A DNA stretch of 48,923 nt from Myxococcota bacterium. GTDB taxonomy: Bacteria > Myxococcota_A > Polyangia > HGW-17. This document shows positions 1 to 9,545 of this stretch, piece after piece. The notes beneath the pieces were generated by a model. That model had not been told where the DNA came from. It ran no database searches and worked only from the letters and a program-made list of their open reading frames with translations. Where the stretch lies: positions 1 to 48,923 of the forward strand of contig JAHJMN010000089.1 of the NCBI GenBank assembly GCA_018821305.1, written 5' to 3'. Each line of letters starts with the position of its first letter. Position 1 is the stretch's first letter. The translations under genes and the position numbers were made by a program.

Positions 1-74
1 ATGTTGTATTTGAGGTCAACTGACGTCTGTTTTTCATCACCGAGCTGGTACATCTTGCGCCTTCCAAACAGGTT

Positions 75-215
75 TTTTCGTGCCCTGTTATTCGCTTTGC
101 GAAGGAATTTGTTAAAATTCCTTACAGGGCACTCCTATAAATACAACATCTTGTGGTCTATGTCCTGATAAAAATTCATTTTTTGAATTCATTTTTTAAT
201 CAGGACTTAGACTAA
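75..215 (+). repeat. R1 element copy a (MITE-like, divergent)
   Basis: This is a diverged copy of the R1 family. The left end carries TTTCGTGCCCTG, followed by a hairpin with the near-palindrome GCTTTGCGAAGG and an AT-rich loop closing on CAGGGCAC. The second hairpin starts at GTCCTGAT and closes on ATCAGGAC at about 200-206. The right end ACTAA at 211-215 matches the ends of the better copies at 13547-13695 and 46020-46167. The TAG that ends the RHS fragment on the minus strand (212-214) lies inside this terminal repeat. Copy identity is clear in layout and end sequence but weaker inside than for the other copies. Confidence 0.6.
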
Positions 216-653
216 TCATAGTTGATGAGGGAAACGTACGCAAGAGGGCTTGTTTCATTGCAGTCGGTCATGGTGGCAAGAAGACCACGGTAGTTGTATG
301 TATTGCAGACGGAAACTGCTTCATCACCGGGGTAAATCTGCTTTGTTACGCGATCAAGATCATCGTATTCAACCTGAGAAGAATTTTGGCTCTCGACATT
401 TTTTCTTCGAAAAATTGCCTGCCGCCTCGTGAACGCTTTTCTGCGAAAACCGTTCTGTCCAGTTTGCGGGGGTTTCAAGGTCCCTGAATCTTCGGGCTTC
501 TGCGATCTGGCGACCACGCTGGTCATAGGAGAAGTAGTTTTCGGTGTTCTGACCTATGACGTAACTGAGGTTTCCAAGGAGGTTTTGATGCTCGACGGGG
601 TTTCCCTGATGATCAACGGCGTCTTCGGGCATATAGCCCTTTCCGCCTTCCAA
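212..653 (-). pseudogene. RHS/YD-repeat protein fragment, frameshifted
   Basis: Two overlapping minus-strand frames carry pieces of one RHS repeat protein. The upstream frame (653 to 369) contains the YD-repeat-like string ENYFSYDQRGRQIAEARRF. The downstream frame (526 to 212) contains EYDDLDRVTKQIYPGDEA and NTYNYRGLLATM, both typical YD-repeat signatures. The join needs a frame change at roughly 425-480, and a stop at about 669-671 closes the upstream frame, so no intact gene exists here. RHS proteins are large secreted or surface toxin-delivery proteins; this is only a decayed remnant of a few repeats. The stop codon of the last frame is provided by the R1 repeat end. Confidence 0.65.
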
Positions 654-833
654 CAGATGATATTTCTTCTACACTTAAGACAGTCGAGTTGGATCTTCAC
701 CCTACCCTTAGCCAGTGACTTTTTAAGATATTTTTTGAAGTGGAGTTTTAGATTTCATGCCGTTTTGACCGGGGAATGGCCGGGGAATGGTTTATGGGCT
801 GTTTTATATAAACCCCTAACTTATTGAAATTAT

Positions 834-910
834 TGGCGCCCCCGGGGCGACTCGAACACCCGGCCAACGGTTTAGGAAACCGCTGCTCTATCCGCCTGAG
901 CTACGGAGGC
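834..910 (-). tRNA. tRNA-Arg (anticodon CCT)
   Basis: On the minus strand a full cloverleaf can be drawn. The acceptor arm GCCTCCG pairs with CGGGGGC (one G-U). The D arm is GCTC/GAGC. The anticodon stem GCGGT/ACCGT closes the loop TTCCTAA, giving anticodon CCT (plus-strand 874-876). The T arm is GGGTG-TTCGAGT-CGCCC. Discriminator G is followed by a genomically encoded CCA at 834-836. It decodes AGG. It lies between the RHS remnant and the EF-G-like gene; tRNA genes are common integration targets, but no attachment-site duplication was seen. Confidence 0.93.
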
Positions 911-1023
911 GTGAAGGGTGTTTTATACCCCATGCACTTGAAATGCAAGCTGAAAGGAGGAACTGATTAGAAAATTGTTGTTGTGACGTGTTTTTATGGA
1001 TAGCAGGAGAGTGGAATGAAAGA

Positions 1024-3096
1024 CTATTCTTCTTCTTCTTCCATTTTTGCGCTGGAGATAATCTTGGTAGCGATTTCCGGTGGAACTCTTTCATAGTGAT
1101 CCATGGAAATATTGAACGTACCACGACCGGATGTCATTGATTCAAGATCTGCACTGTACTTCTGAATTTCTGCCAGAGGGACCTGAGCCTTGACAACAAC
1201 ATTCTTACCTTTTTGATCACTTCCGAGGGGGCGACCGCGTTTGGAAGTGATTGATCCCATGATTGTTCCCATATATTCCTGAGGAACTGTTACTTCAAGA
1301 TTGTAAATGGGTTCAAGTAAAACGGGGTTTGCGTTCTTCACTGCAGCCTGGAAACCTTTAGAACCGGCCATCTGGAATGCAGCATCAGAGGAGTCAACGT
1401 CGTGATATTTACCGTCGAGAAGGGCAACTTTAACGTTAATTACAGGATATCCTGCAATAACACCACGACTCATACGGTCACGGATACCTTTTTCAACGGA
1501 AGGAATCCACTGTTTTGGAATGGCTCCACCAAAGATCTTATCTTCAAATATGAAAGGTTCCGCCGTATCTGCCGGAAGTGGCTCGAGTTCAATAAAGCAA
1601 ACACCGAACTGACCACGACCACCGGATTGTTTCTTGTGTTTACCTTCGGTAACGGGGGATTTCTTTGTGATTGTTTCCCTGTAGGGAATGCGTGGAAGAG
1701 TCGTTTCAACTTCTACTTTGCCGCGTTTAAGCTTTTCAATGGCAACATCCAGATGCATCTGGCCCATACCACCAAGAAGGAGTTCACTTGAGTCAATGTC
1801 ACGCCACAGTTTGAGTGCAGGGTCTTCCGTAACGATGTCATTAAGCTTGGATCCGAGTTTGTCTTCGTCAGCTTTGGACTTAGGATGTACTGCAACGATA
1901 GCGATTGGCTCAGGTGTTTTTCCGAGATCAAAAACGTGACTGAAACTGTCGTCAGCTATCGTGTCACCGGTAAGCGTAAGCTTGAGTTTAGCCACAGCTC
2001 CGATATCACCGGCGTTCATTCCTTCACAATTGTCACGCTTCTTACCGCGAAGTACATAAAGTTGGCTGAACCGCTCTTTTCTATCCTGAGTTACGTTAGT
2101 GAATCCGCCATCAGAACCGATTGAGCCAGAAATAATACGGAATATCGACATAGTGCCGATATCAGTACTGAAAGTTTTAAAAACAGCTCCTGTAAATACG
2201 GAATTGTCATGTTTAATTTCAATAGTATCTTCACCCTTTACAGCGCGGAAAGGGATTCTGTCAACAGGTGATGGGAAAAATTCAATGGCGAAGTTGAGAA
2301 CTTCATCAATACCTACAATGCGTTTGGAACTTGCACACATAATAGGAGTAAGGATTCCGCTTCTAACTGCCTTTGGAAAACCCCTGGCCATATCATCTTC
2401 GCTGAGAGTCCCTTCTTCAAGGTATTTATCAGTGAGTTCTTCATCGCTTTCGGCGATAATTTCCATAAGTGCTTCGCGGGCTGCTTCCATTTCATCAACG
2501 AGATCACTTGGGACGGATGTTTCCGTCATGACGCCATTTTCAAAAATCAAGGCTTTGCCGGTAATGACATTTACCATCCCTTTGAAGGATGCTTCGTTTC
2601 CGATGGGAATATGAATTGGAACGCAATTGCGGGAAAGAGTTTCCTGAACGTCTTTGACAACCTGATTAAAGTTTGAACGTTCTTTGTCCATGCCGGTAAT
2701 AACAACGGATCTGGCTATGCCAGCGTCGTTCACAAATTCCCAGACCTTTTCAGTACCTACCTGAACACCGTCAGTGGCTCCTACAAGAACAAAAGCACCA
2801 TCGCTAACTGCGACGGAAATTCTGCTGTCATTCATGAAATCACTGGCACCGGGCGTATCAATCACATTGATTTTATGATTGTTCCATTCCGACCAGGCAT
2901 AGGAAGTGCTGACTGTTGAATGACGTTTTTGTTCTTCCGGTTCGAAATCGAAAGTAGAAGTTTCATCATCAACACTACCAAGTCTTGTATTGGCCTTGGT
3001 TACAAACAGCATTGCTTCAGCAAAAGAGGTTTTTCCTACACCTCTCTGACCAACGATTACCAAATTTCTGATTTTGTTTGATTCGTACTTGCTCAT
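1024..3096 (-). CDS. Elongation factor G-like translational GTPase
   Basis: A 690-residue protein with the EF-G domain order: GTPase domain, beta-barrel, and three C-terminal domains ending in the EF-G domain IV/V region. P-loop GQRGVGKTS is at residues 16-24 and the G3 motif DTPG at 80-83. The sequence resembles the 'EF-G-like' paralogue group more than canonical FusA: switch I reads PEEQKRHSTVSTSYAW rather than the canonical RGITI form. The G4 guanine-specificity motif is TGMD (134-137) instead of NKxD. The start has RBS GAGGAAC just upstream. The gene stands alone, without rpsL/rpsG/tuf, which also argues for a paralogue. Whether it translocates ribosomes or acts in recycling or stress cannot be told from sequence. 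Confidence 0.88.
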   Translation of the reverse strand: MSKYESNKIRNLVIVGQRGVGKTSFAEAMLFVTKANTRLGSVDDETSTFDFEPEEQKRHSTVSTSYAWSEWNNHKINVIDTPGASDFMNDSRISVAVSDGAFVLVGATDGVQVGTEKVWEFVNDAGIARSVVITGMDKERSNFNQVVKDVQETLSRNCVPIHIPIGNEASFKGMVNVITGKALIFENGVMTETSVPSDLVDEMEAAREALMEIIAESDEELTDKYLEEGTLSEDDMARGFPKAVRSGILTPIMCASSKRIVGIDEVLNFAIEFFPSPVDRIPFRAVKGEDTIEIKHDNSVFTGAVFKTFSTDIGTMSIFRIISGSIGSDGGFTNVTQDRKERFSQLYVLRGKKRDNCEGMNAGDIGAVAKLKLTLTGDTIADDSFSHVFDLGKTPEPIAIVAVHPKSKADEDKLGSKLNDIVTEDPALKLWRDIDSSELLLGGMGQMHLDVAIEKLKRGKVEVETTLPRIPYRETITKKSPVTEGKHKKQSGGRGQFGVCFIELEPLPADTAEPFIFEDKIFGGAIPKQWIPSVEKGIRDRMSRGVIAGYPVINVKVALLDGKYHDVDSSDAAFQMAGSKGFQAAVKNANPVLLEPIYNLEVTVPQEYMGTIMGSITSKRGRPLGSDQKGKNVVVKAQVPLAEIQKYSADLESMTSGRGTFNISMDHYERVPPEIATKIISSAKMEEEEE

Positions 3097-3249
3097 ATGT
3101 TCCTCAATTTGCTAAGGTTGAATAAATCAACGAGAATTGGCAGAAAATACAGTCGAATGATATAAACTGAATGTATTTACAGGTCAAGCTGAATCTTTTT
3201 TCAAAATTTCAGGACACGATCAAATTGGTTCTCATCCTGAAGTTTAATT

Positions 3250-6200
3250 TTAAAAAATAAATCCGAAATTGAAATGAACTCTGCCACTGGGATCTGTTCC
3301 TGGAATCCTGACCATTGGAATTCCGTATTCGAGGGAGATGACTCCCACGGGAGATACAAGTCTAAGAGCAGCCCCATAACCCGAGTGAAATATTGTTGAT
3401 TCAAATCCTGAATAATTGTTTATAATATAACCGGTATCAAAGAAAAGTGCACCCCAGATTGGCATTCCAAGAAGAAAACTCTTCTTGAAAATTGGAAACT
3501 GCAATTCGGTGTTCGAGATAAACCGAATATTTCCACCAAGAGGTGAGCTCTTGAATAAATTAACCGTGCCTCCGGGAGCAAGAGGGGCATAGGTGGTTTG
3601 AGCAAAAAGACGATCTTCTTCATACCCACGAACCGTAGTATCACCACCGGCGAAAAAACGTTCAACCTTGGGAAGAACATTGGTGGAAAAGAGAGGAATC
3701 CCATGGTCGTATCTTATACCCTGAGCAATCACAAGTCCAAAAGGTATTGGTATAAACAATTGCCCCGTGGCATTTATATGTATAAAATCATCATCTCCAC
3801 CCAGGTAGCGCGATGCCATACGCACTGAGGAAGTGAGTCTGTAGCCCTTTTTAGGAACCAGAGGATTATCACGCTTATCATAAATTACTGTCGGTCCAAG
3901 ACTTGCGGTTGTGGTTGCAAAATCTACTTTTGATGATTCATCCGGAGCAGACGATACTCTGACCAGATTTTCCTTGTAACTAACGTGCCGGATCTCATAC
4001 CTCAAAAACCATTGAAACCGTGGTGTCCACATCTTGCGCAGAGTCACAGAAGCACCATAAGTAAGGATATCCCCGAGGCGAACCGTTTCTTCCTGCCTTA
4101 CATAGCCTGTAACTTCAAAATTCAACTTTGTATTTAAAAATCTGGGATCCAGATAAGTAATACGGCCATGCTGGATTTCCGCACCTACTTCACCCTTTAC
4201 TTCAATGCTTTTTGCATAACCGAAAACATTGCGATTCCTGTAAGTGAAGGATGCAAAATATGGGTTGTCTGTTGAAAAACCGCCACCCAATTCAAGTTCA
4301 CCATAATCATCATATCTCTCTATTAAACTGACATAGACCGGGATCTTTTTAATATTGTTATTAAAACCAAGAAACTGAACTCGTACACTGCGAAAAACAC
4401 CAAGACTTCTGAGGTTTCGTCCTGCTTCCTCAATTACTTTTATTGAGTAGGAATCACCTTCTTTAAATGGAATTTCCCGCCAGACAACGGAGGATTTTGT
4501 TTTGAAATTGCCACGAATAACAATTGGGCCAAAAACCGTCTTCTCCCGACGATTAATATTGTATATGATTACTATACCTTTTTGATCATCCGCCGCTTTG
4601 ATATCCGTTGTTATAACTGTATGTGGGTACCCCATATTGGCAAGATATATTTTTATCTTTTTAAGATCCTCAGTGATATTTTCCATGGAGAAAGCTGATT
4701 TTTCTTTGACATCAGTCAACTTCTTCAACTTTTCCATAAGTCCTTTTTCCAAGCCATTCCATTTGATTTTACTAATTAAAACTCTTTTTCCTTCTTTGAT
4801 TTCAAAATCAACTGATACATATTCATGACCATGTCTTGAAGGAGCAGCGCTCTCTACACCTTCAAAAGTTGCTGGCCATTTATAATTCTTAAGAGGTCTG
4901 ACTTCAGCTTTTACTTTTGTTTCAGGGTACCCGGCAAGATTATAGAGCTTCTCTATTCTCTTTGCATCCTGGTTAATTTGTACCGGAGTTATAAAACCGC
5001 CACTTCCCAGTCCAAAATATGCCAGTTTCTTCGGGAAAATTTTTGTTTCAATCTCACTTTTAAGCTTTTGTGATTTAAAGTGTTTCTGACCATTAAAAGT
5101 TATCCTGCCTACCCTGTACTGCTTACCTTCCATAATGTAAAAAATAATTCTTAACCGGCCATTTCCAATTATGTAACTTTTGTGGTGAACCGCCGCATGG
5201 AAAAAACCTTTTTTCTGATAAGCATGACGAATATTTTCAGCACTTCTGTTAATTTCATATTCATCATAAGTACCTGAAGATACAAATGAAAGTTCTTCCA
5301 TAAGCTCTTCTTTTGGAATTTTCCTGTTTCCTTCAAGTAATACTTCAACTTTTCTTCGTTCTCTTATTATAAGATTGATATTTACGCGGCGTTTTTTTCG
5401 GTCAAGAGAAATCGATTTATCAAAGTCATGCCTGATACTTACACTGAAATACCCCAGCTTTCGGTAATATTTCTGAAGTTTTTGAATGTCCTTTTTAAAT
5501 GTCTGGAGATAAAAGGGTCGTTCATATAAAAATAGTTTATGACGAAAGAATTCAATAATTTTTTCTTTTTTAACGGCGGAGTTGCCACTCACGCCTATTT
5601 TTCCAAGTTTATATGATGAACCTTTATCAAGATGAATGTATAGGTCAAAGTTATATTTTCCAGGATATTCCTTTACTTTAATTTTAATAACACTATCAAA
5701 ATACCCTTCTCTGTGAAGATAATCTTCAATCCTTCGCCGCTGTAGTTCAAACAGCTCTTTGCGTTCTTTGGGATCAGTAGGGAGGGGCGTTCCCGGTCGA
5801 AGAATTACCCGTCTCATAATGTCGGTCTCAAAAAGTGGCCAATTTCCTTTAATAAAAACATTTCGCGTTATAAGAACCGGAAATAAATCCACAGTCAGGA
5901 CCTTCTGGGAATAATTCATGCTTCTTATGCTGTAGCCTATTTGTCCCAGAAATTTTTTAAGTACTTTTTCGGGGGGTCCAGGATTATTCTCCAGTAAAAT
6001 TAAAATAATCCGTCTAACGGTATCTTTTTTGTCAATGAGAGTCCCCGTTACCTCTATCCGGTCTGGCATTTCCCTACCGGATTTATTACTTTCAACATTA
6101 TTTTTTATGAGGCTCAGGATGGATTTTTTTCCATCTGGTTCAATGCGGGAAGGAATTTTACCTTTATTCTTTTTTTCTGAGATATCAGTTACCTCAGGTT

Positions 6201-6294
6201 TTTTCTCAACCTTGCTTTCACTCTTATTTTCGGTAACCGTTTTGTTCCCCGTTTGCAGTGTAAAAACGAGAAAAAAAATACTTAGTAAATTCAT
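3250..6294 (-). CDS. BamA/TamA-family outer membrane protein (POTRA repeats plus beta-barrel)
   Basis: A 1014-residue secreted protein. Residues 1-16 are a signal peptide (MNLLSIFFLVFTLQTG), followed by a charged Lys/Glu-rich linker of about 60 residues, then a long series of POTRA-like units (recurring 'G(Y/F)F..' and 'I.G(N)..' patterns), and a C-terminal Omp85 barrel. The barrel has the loop-6 signature TVRGYEED and ends in Phe, as expected for a BAM substrate and barrel. It is longer than E. coli BamA (~810 residues) because of extra N-terminal sequence. Role: insertion of outer-membrane proteins or export of envelope components. No skp, lpxD or tamB neighbour is present, so BamA and TamA cannot be separated here. 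The RBS before the start is weak. Confidence 0.85.
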   Translation of the reverse strand: MNLLSIFFLVFTLQTGNKTVTENKSESKVEKKPEVTDISEKKNKGKIPSRIEPDGKKSILSLIKNNVESNKSGREMPDRIEVTGTLIDKKDTVRRIILILLENNPGPPEKVLKKFLGQIGYSIRSMNYSQKVLTVDLFPVLITRNVFIKGNWPLFETDIMRRVILRPGTPLPTDPKERKELFELQRRRIEDYLHREGYFDSVIKIKVKEYPGKYNFDLYIHLDKGSSYKLGKIGVSGNSAVKKEKIIEFFRHKLFLYERPFYLQTFKKDIQKLQKYYRKLGYFSVSIRHDFDKSISLDRKKRRVNINLIIRERRKVEVLLEGNRKIPKEELMEELSFVSSGTYDEYEINRSAENIRHAYQKKGFFHAAVHHKSYIIGNGRLRIIFYIMEGKQYRVGRITFNGQKHFKSQKLKSEIETKIFPKKLAYFGLGSGGFITPVQINQDAKRIEKLYNLAGYPETKVKAEVRPLKNYKWPATFEGVESAAPSRHGHEYVSVDFEIKEGKRVLISKIKWNGLEKGLMEKLKKLTDVKEKSAFSMENITEDLKKIKIYLANMGYPHTVITTDIKAADDQKGIVIIYNINRREKTVFGPIVIRGNFKTKSSVVWREIPFKEGDSYSIKVIEEAGRNLRSLGVFRSVRVQFLGFNNNIKKIPVYVSLIERYDDYGELELGGGFSTDNPYFASFTYRNRNVFGYAKSIEVKGEVGAEIQHGRITYLDPRFLNTKLNFEVTGYVRQEETVRLGDILTYGASVTLRKMWTPRFQWFLRYEIRHVSYKENLVRVSSAPDESSKVDFATTTASLGPTVIYDKRDNPLVPKKGYRLTSSVRMASRYLGGDDDFIHINATGQLFIPIPFGLVIAQGIRYDHGIPLFSTNVLPKVERFFAGGDTTVRGYEEDRLFAQTTYAPLAPGGTVNLFKSSPLGGNIRFISNTELQFPIFKKSFLLGMPIWGALFFDTGYIINNYSGFESTIFHSGYGAALRLVSPVGVISLEYGIPMVRIPGTDPSGRVHFNFGFIF

Positions 6295-6439
6295 TAATGG
6301 ATTCCGGTATCAACTGTTAACCTTGGTATGGGCCACAGCATGGCATTCCAAAACAGAGATCTGGATATATCATAAATTGTTCTTTTAGGATATGGAGATT
6401 ATTGCAGATGTAAATTTAAAGGGAGCTGTAAAAATCTTC

Positions 6440-6991
6440 TCAGAAAAGAAGATGAAAAAAATCAAGAAAACGAAATTTTATTGCTGCCAGAGAGAAAAAA
6501 CCCCCTGCAGCAATTGCGATTCCATAGGGTAAAGCTGATGTTTCGAGTTCCTCCAGATGGACTCTGGTGCGATTGGGAAGTATCCATGACTTAAAAACAG
6601 TTACAAGGTTTTGTATTGTTTTCAAGAAGTGGCCATGAGCGACAACCCAGATTACAGCAAATATGAAACCTGCAATCACAGTGTATCCAATATGAGCTAT
6701 TGCGAAGGGCCAGGCAAAAAAGAAACCTGACATTCCCATAAGTTTGACATCGCCCATTCCCATATCGCCGATTAGTGCAAACAGAAGAAATACTGTGAAG
6801 CTCAAAAAACCACCACCAAGGCTTAATTTAAGACCGGAAATGCCTACAAAAGCCGTCCACATGGCGATAGCATAAATTGAACCGAATATTACAACAAGAT
6901 TTGATATTTCCCTTGATTTTACATCAGTATAAATAGAAATGATTAGACAAAGAGCAAGACCCGAGGCGATGAGAGGAAAAAACCACTGCAA
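6440..6991 (-). CDS. Prepilin peptidase, A24 (CpaA/TadV-like) family
   Basis: A 183-residue integral membrane protein, almost all hydrophobic helices. The two aspartates of aspartic prepilin peptidases are visible: one in IYTDVKSREI (about residue 23) and one in the GxGD motif GMGDVK (about 78-83). It lacks the N-terminal methylase domain of PilD, as in the short Tad/Flp enzymes. It starts with TTG two bases after the Flp pilin stop, with no clear RBS of its own, so it is probably translationally coupled. It would cleave the leader of the adjacent pilin in the inner membrane. The rest of a Tad machine (CpaB, CpaC, TadA, TadB/C) is not in this window. Confidence 0.88.
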   Translation of the reverse strand: MQWFFPLIASGLALCLIISIYTDVKSREISNLVVIFGSIYAIAMWTAFVGISGLKLSLGGGFLSFTVFLLFALIGDMGMGDVKLMGMSGFFFAWPFAIAHIGYTVIAGFIFAVIWVVAHGHFLKTIQNLVTVFKSWILPNRTRVHLEELETSALPYGIAIAAGGFFSLAAIKFRFLDFFHLLF

Positions 6992-6993
6992 AA

Positions 6994-7254
6994 CTAGCTG
7001 CCCATACCGTCGTTATCTTTACCAAATTCTTTGAGGCCCTTGGTTCTAATTTCTTTATTACCAGCCTTCATAGCATTTGTCTGCACGTTGGTTTCACCAG
7101 CGAGAGCGTTTGCGGAAGCACCGAAGAGCTTACGGATGTCATCACCGAAGAGGGTAATAACGCCGATAGCAGCGATGGCGATAAGAGCAACGATGATGAT
7201 GTACTCGGTCATTCCCTGACCTTTTTTGTTATTCATTCTTTTTACCAGGTTCAT
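6994..7254 (-). CDS. Flp/Fap-type pilin
   Basis: An 86-residue type IVb pilin precursor. A short basic leader (MNLVKRMNNKKG) is followed by QGMTEYIIIVALIAIAAIG. Cleavage after the Gly places Glu at +5 followed by Tyr, the invariant Glu-Tyr of Flp pilins, and then the hydrophobic assembly helix. The C-terminal half is polar (about 45 residues, rich in Lys, Gly and Asn), longer than the shortest Flp pilins. RBS AAAGGAG lies 7 bases before the ATG. Downstream is its prepilin peptidase, two bases away, making a two-gene unit. Function: pilus subunit for adhesion or surface attachment. Confidence 0.9.
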   Translation of the reverse strand: MNLVKRMNNKKGQGMTEYIIIVALIAIAAIGVITLFGDDIRKLFGASANALAGETNVQTNAMKAGNKEIRTKGLKEFGKDNDGMGS

Positions 7255-7329
7255 GACAATTCTCCTTTGAACGGGTTAGAGAGTTATTACCAACAATTAC
7301 TTTTTTACCCGAACCCGAGTAACTATACT

Positions 7330-7347
7330 ATCGGTCGGATGACCGAT
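7330..7347. other. 7-bp perfect hairpin ATCGGTC-GGAT-GACCGAT
   Basis: A perfect 7 bp stem with a 4 nt loop lies between the pilin start and the end of the next upstream minus-strand gene. A T-run follows on the plus strand, but both neighbouring genes run on the minus strand, so a plus-strand terminator would be antisense. It may be a 3' end or operator structure. Function unassigned. Confidence 0.35.
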
Positions 7348-7351
7348 TAGG

Positions 7352-7813
7352 TCATTTTTTTCGATTTAATCGTTTCATCTGTCGGATAAATCTTCGTCGT
7401 AATTTTCTGACATAAAAACATGGCCCAATAATTTTCACTTTATTTTTATCAAGTTGCATAACGCGAAAATCCGGTGCCATATAATAATCCGCGCGAAAAC
7501 CAGCGGAGAAGATCCGCCCCTGAGGATCAGGAATAAAACCCAAGCGGACAAGTTCTCTTTCAACCCAGAAAGTTGGATTTACTGAAAAATTGCTGAAATC
7601 AAGTGTCTCTTCAACATCATACAGCGTCTTAAACTTATATGTAGCGTATATAATGGAAAAAAGAACCGTAATCATGATTCCAAATGGGATCACTTGGTCA
7701 TACTGACTTTTCCTGTTCCAGTACATGAAACTGGGAATAGCAATGGTTGCAAATATTACTGATGTGGTTAAAAAGAAATTTAGCCACACTAAAATAGGGC
7801 GTCTGGTTTTCAT
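7352..7813 (-). CDS. Hypothetical two-helix membrane protein
   Basis: A 153-residue protein with two predicted membrane helices near the N-terminus (about residues 9-29 and 42-60). A soluble C-terminal domain of about 90 residues follows and ends in a strongly basic tail (RKLRRRFIRQMKRLNRKK). No family is recognised. It lies between the acyl-CoA synthetase and the pilin unit on the same strand, 43 bases from the synthetase and about 100 from the pilin gene. The RBS is weak. The basic tail could contact RNA, DNA or lipid head groups, but this is only inference. Confidence 0.6.
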   Translation of the reverse strand: MKTRRPILVWLNFFLTTSVIFATIAIPSFMYWNRKSQYDQVIPFGIMITVLFSIIYATYKFKTLYDVEETLDFSNFSVNPTFWVERELVRLGFIPDPQGRIFSAGFRADYYMAPDFRVMQLDKNKVKIIGPCFYVRKLRRRFIRQMKRLNRKK

Positions 7814-7856
7814 CGATGGGAATAATAAGAGTAGAGAAGTTTATGTCAAGAGAAGA

Positions 7857-9545
7857 TCAGATCTGATACGGAGTTCCATCAAATTCCATGCGGCGAAGCA
7901 ATTTCCGTTTTACTTTTCCACTCTGAGTTTTTGGAAGTTCTTTAACAAACTGAATCTTACGAGGATATTTATAAGGAGCTGCAACTTCCTTGACGTGATT
8001 CTGCAGATCTTTCACCAGCGCATCGGATTCTTCATATCCCTGACGAAGTACGATGAAGGCTTTAACAACTTTATCGCGCACAGGATCCGGGCTCTCAACA
8101 GCAGCAGCTTCATGAACAGCCGGGTGAGACATGAGGGCACTTTCAACATCGAAAGGACTGATACGGTAGCCACTGGCTTTGATAACATCGTCAGCACGAC
8201 CGATAAACCAGAAATAGCCGTCTTCGTCTTTGCGGAGAACGTCACCGGTATAAAACCACCCGTCAATGAAAACTTCTTTTGTGGCGTCTGGTTTATTGAG
8301 ATATTCCTTCATCATACCGGGATGAGAATCAATCTTGACACATAAAACACCAGGCTCACCCTGAGTAACCGGTTTAAGTTTGATTGCACCATCTTCGGAA
8401 TCTTCATCAGGAACTTCCATAAGCTCTATGGTAATACCTGCACCGATTTTACCGCAACTGCCCTGACGGATTTCCATGCCGACCATATTATGGACATAAA
8501 CCATGCATTCGCTCATTCCAATGCCGTCACGAATCGTAATTCCAAAGCGTTTCTGTACATTTTCAAAGGTGTCAGGAGCGAGAGGCTCACCGGCACTTGT
8601 TCCTTCACGCCATTTAGAAAGGTCATAGCGTTTTTCTGCATCCTTCACGTTCATAAGCATGCGGAACATGGTGGGTGTACCAATGAACACGCTGATTCCA
8701 TATTTTTCAAACATCTGGAACCATTTTTCCGGATTGAAACCACCAAGCTCGTGATAAAGAACCACACTCATTCCACGATGCATTGCATAAAGAAAAGATG
8801 AGGAAACGGGGAGAAGCCAACCGATTTCTGCCGGGCAGGTGATTACATCGGGAGCATCGTAGTTGTACCAGTGTTTGGCCAGATATTCATAAGCAACACC
8901 GTAGCGATGGAAATGAACAACACCTTTTGGATCACCGGTAGTGCCGCTTGTATATGCGATAAATGCGATGTCATCATTGCGTGTATTTACAGCTTTGAAA
9001 TTTTCGTCTGCTTCTTCCATCAGTTTTGTATATGAAAGATGTTTTTCAGATGTGGGTTTTTCCCCAAGGTAGTCAATTACAACAACATGCTCAAGGGTAG
9101 GAGCTTCGTCGCGAATATTGTCAACTACATCTACGAGTTGAGGTGTTGATATAACTACTTTGACTTTGGCATCATTCAAACGATAGAGAATATCTTTTTC
9201 CCTGAACATGGTTGATGTTGGAATGAATGCGCCACCGGCTTTTGCGACGCCAAGTGCAATTGTATAAAATTCAATGAGGTTACTCATTCGAAGCAAGAGA
9301 ACATCGCCCTTGCCGAAACCAAGTTTGGTGAGGAAACTGGCAACCCTGTTGGTATCAAGTCTTAACTGATCATAAGTGATCTGTCGGGCTTCTCCGTTAC
9401 TGTTTTCCCAGTAAATAGCCACACTATTTCCGAGACCGCGTTCACAGACTGCGTCAGTGGAAGCTACGCCTATGTTGAGGTTTTCGGGAACATAATCCCA
9501 CGGGTTCATTGATTTCCAGACCTGTTCGTAATTGAATTCACTCAT
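7857..9545 (-). CDS. AMP-forming acyl-CoA synthetase (acetyl/medium-chain type)
   Basis: A 562-residue member of the ANL superfamily. The ATP-binding P-loop-like motif YTSGTTGDPKGVVH is at about residues 200-213. The adenylation core motif DGIGMSECMV follows. The hinge region GWFYTGDVLRKDEDGYFWFIGRADDVI appears in two segments around residues 430-455. The C-terminal catalytic Lys is in KTQSGKVKRKLLRR. It activates a carboxylic acid to acyl-AMP and then acyl-CoA. The N-terminus (WKSMNPWDYVPENLNIG) and overall layout resemble medium-chain or benzoate-type synthetases rather than Acs, but the substrate is not readable. RBS GGAG lies 7 bases before the ATG. Confidence 0.88.
   Translation of the reverse strand: MSEFNYEQVWKSMNPWDYVPENLNIGVASTDAVCERGLGNSVAIYWENSNGEARQITYDQLRLDTNRVASFLTKLGFGKGDVLLLRMSNLIEFYTIALGVAKAGGAFIPTSTMFREKDILYRLNDAKVKVVISTPQLVDVVDNIRDEAPTLEHVVVIDYLGEKPTSEKHLSYTKLMEEADENFKAVNTRNDDIAFIAYTSGTTGDPKGVVHFHRYGVAYEYLAKHWYNYDAPDVITCPAEIGWLLPVSSSFLYAMHRGMSVVLYHELGGFNPEKWFQMFEKYGISVFIGTPTMFRMLMNVKDAEKRYDLSKWREGTSAGEPLAPDTFENVQKRFGITIRDGIGMSECMVYVHNMVGMEIRQGSCGKIGAGITIELMEVPDEDSEDGAIKLKPVTQGEPGVLCVKIDSHPGMMKEYLNKPDATKEVFIDGWFYTGDVLRKDEDGYFWFIGRADDVIKASGYRISPFDVESALMSHPAVHEAAAVESPDPVRDKVVKAFIVLRQGYEESDALVKDLQNHVKEVAAPYKYPRKIQFVKELPKTQSGKVKRKLLRRMEFDGTPYQI

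Noticed and set aside
2099-2614. Plus-strand ORF of 171 codons inside the EF-G-like gene
   Set aside because: Antisense shadow of a well-supported gene; its sequence has no recognised features.
7330-7347. Intrinsic terminator
   Set aside because: Hairpin present, but the T-run follows only on the plus strand, while both adjacent genes are on the minus strand.
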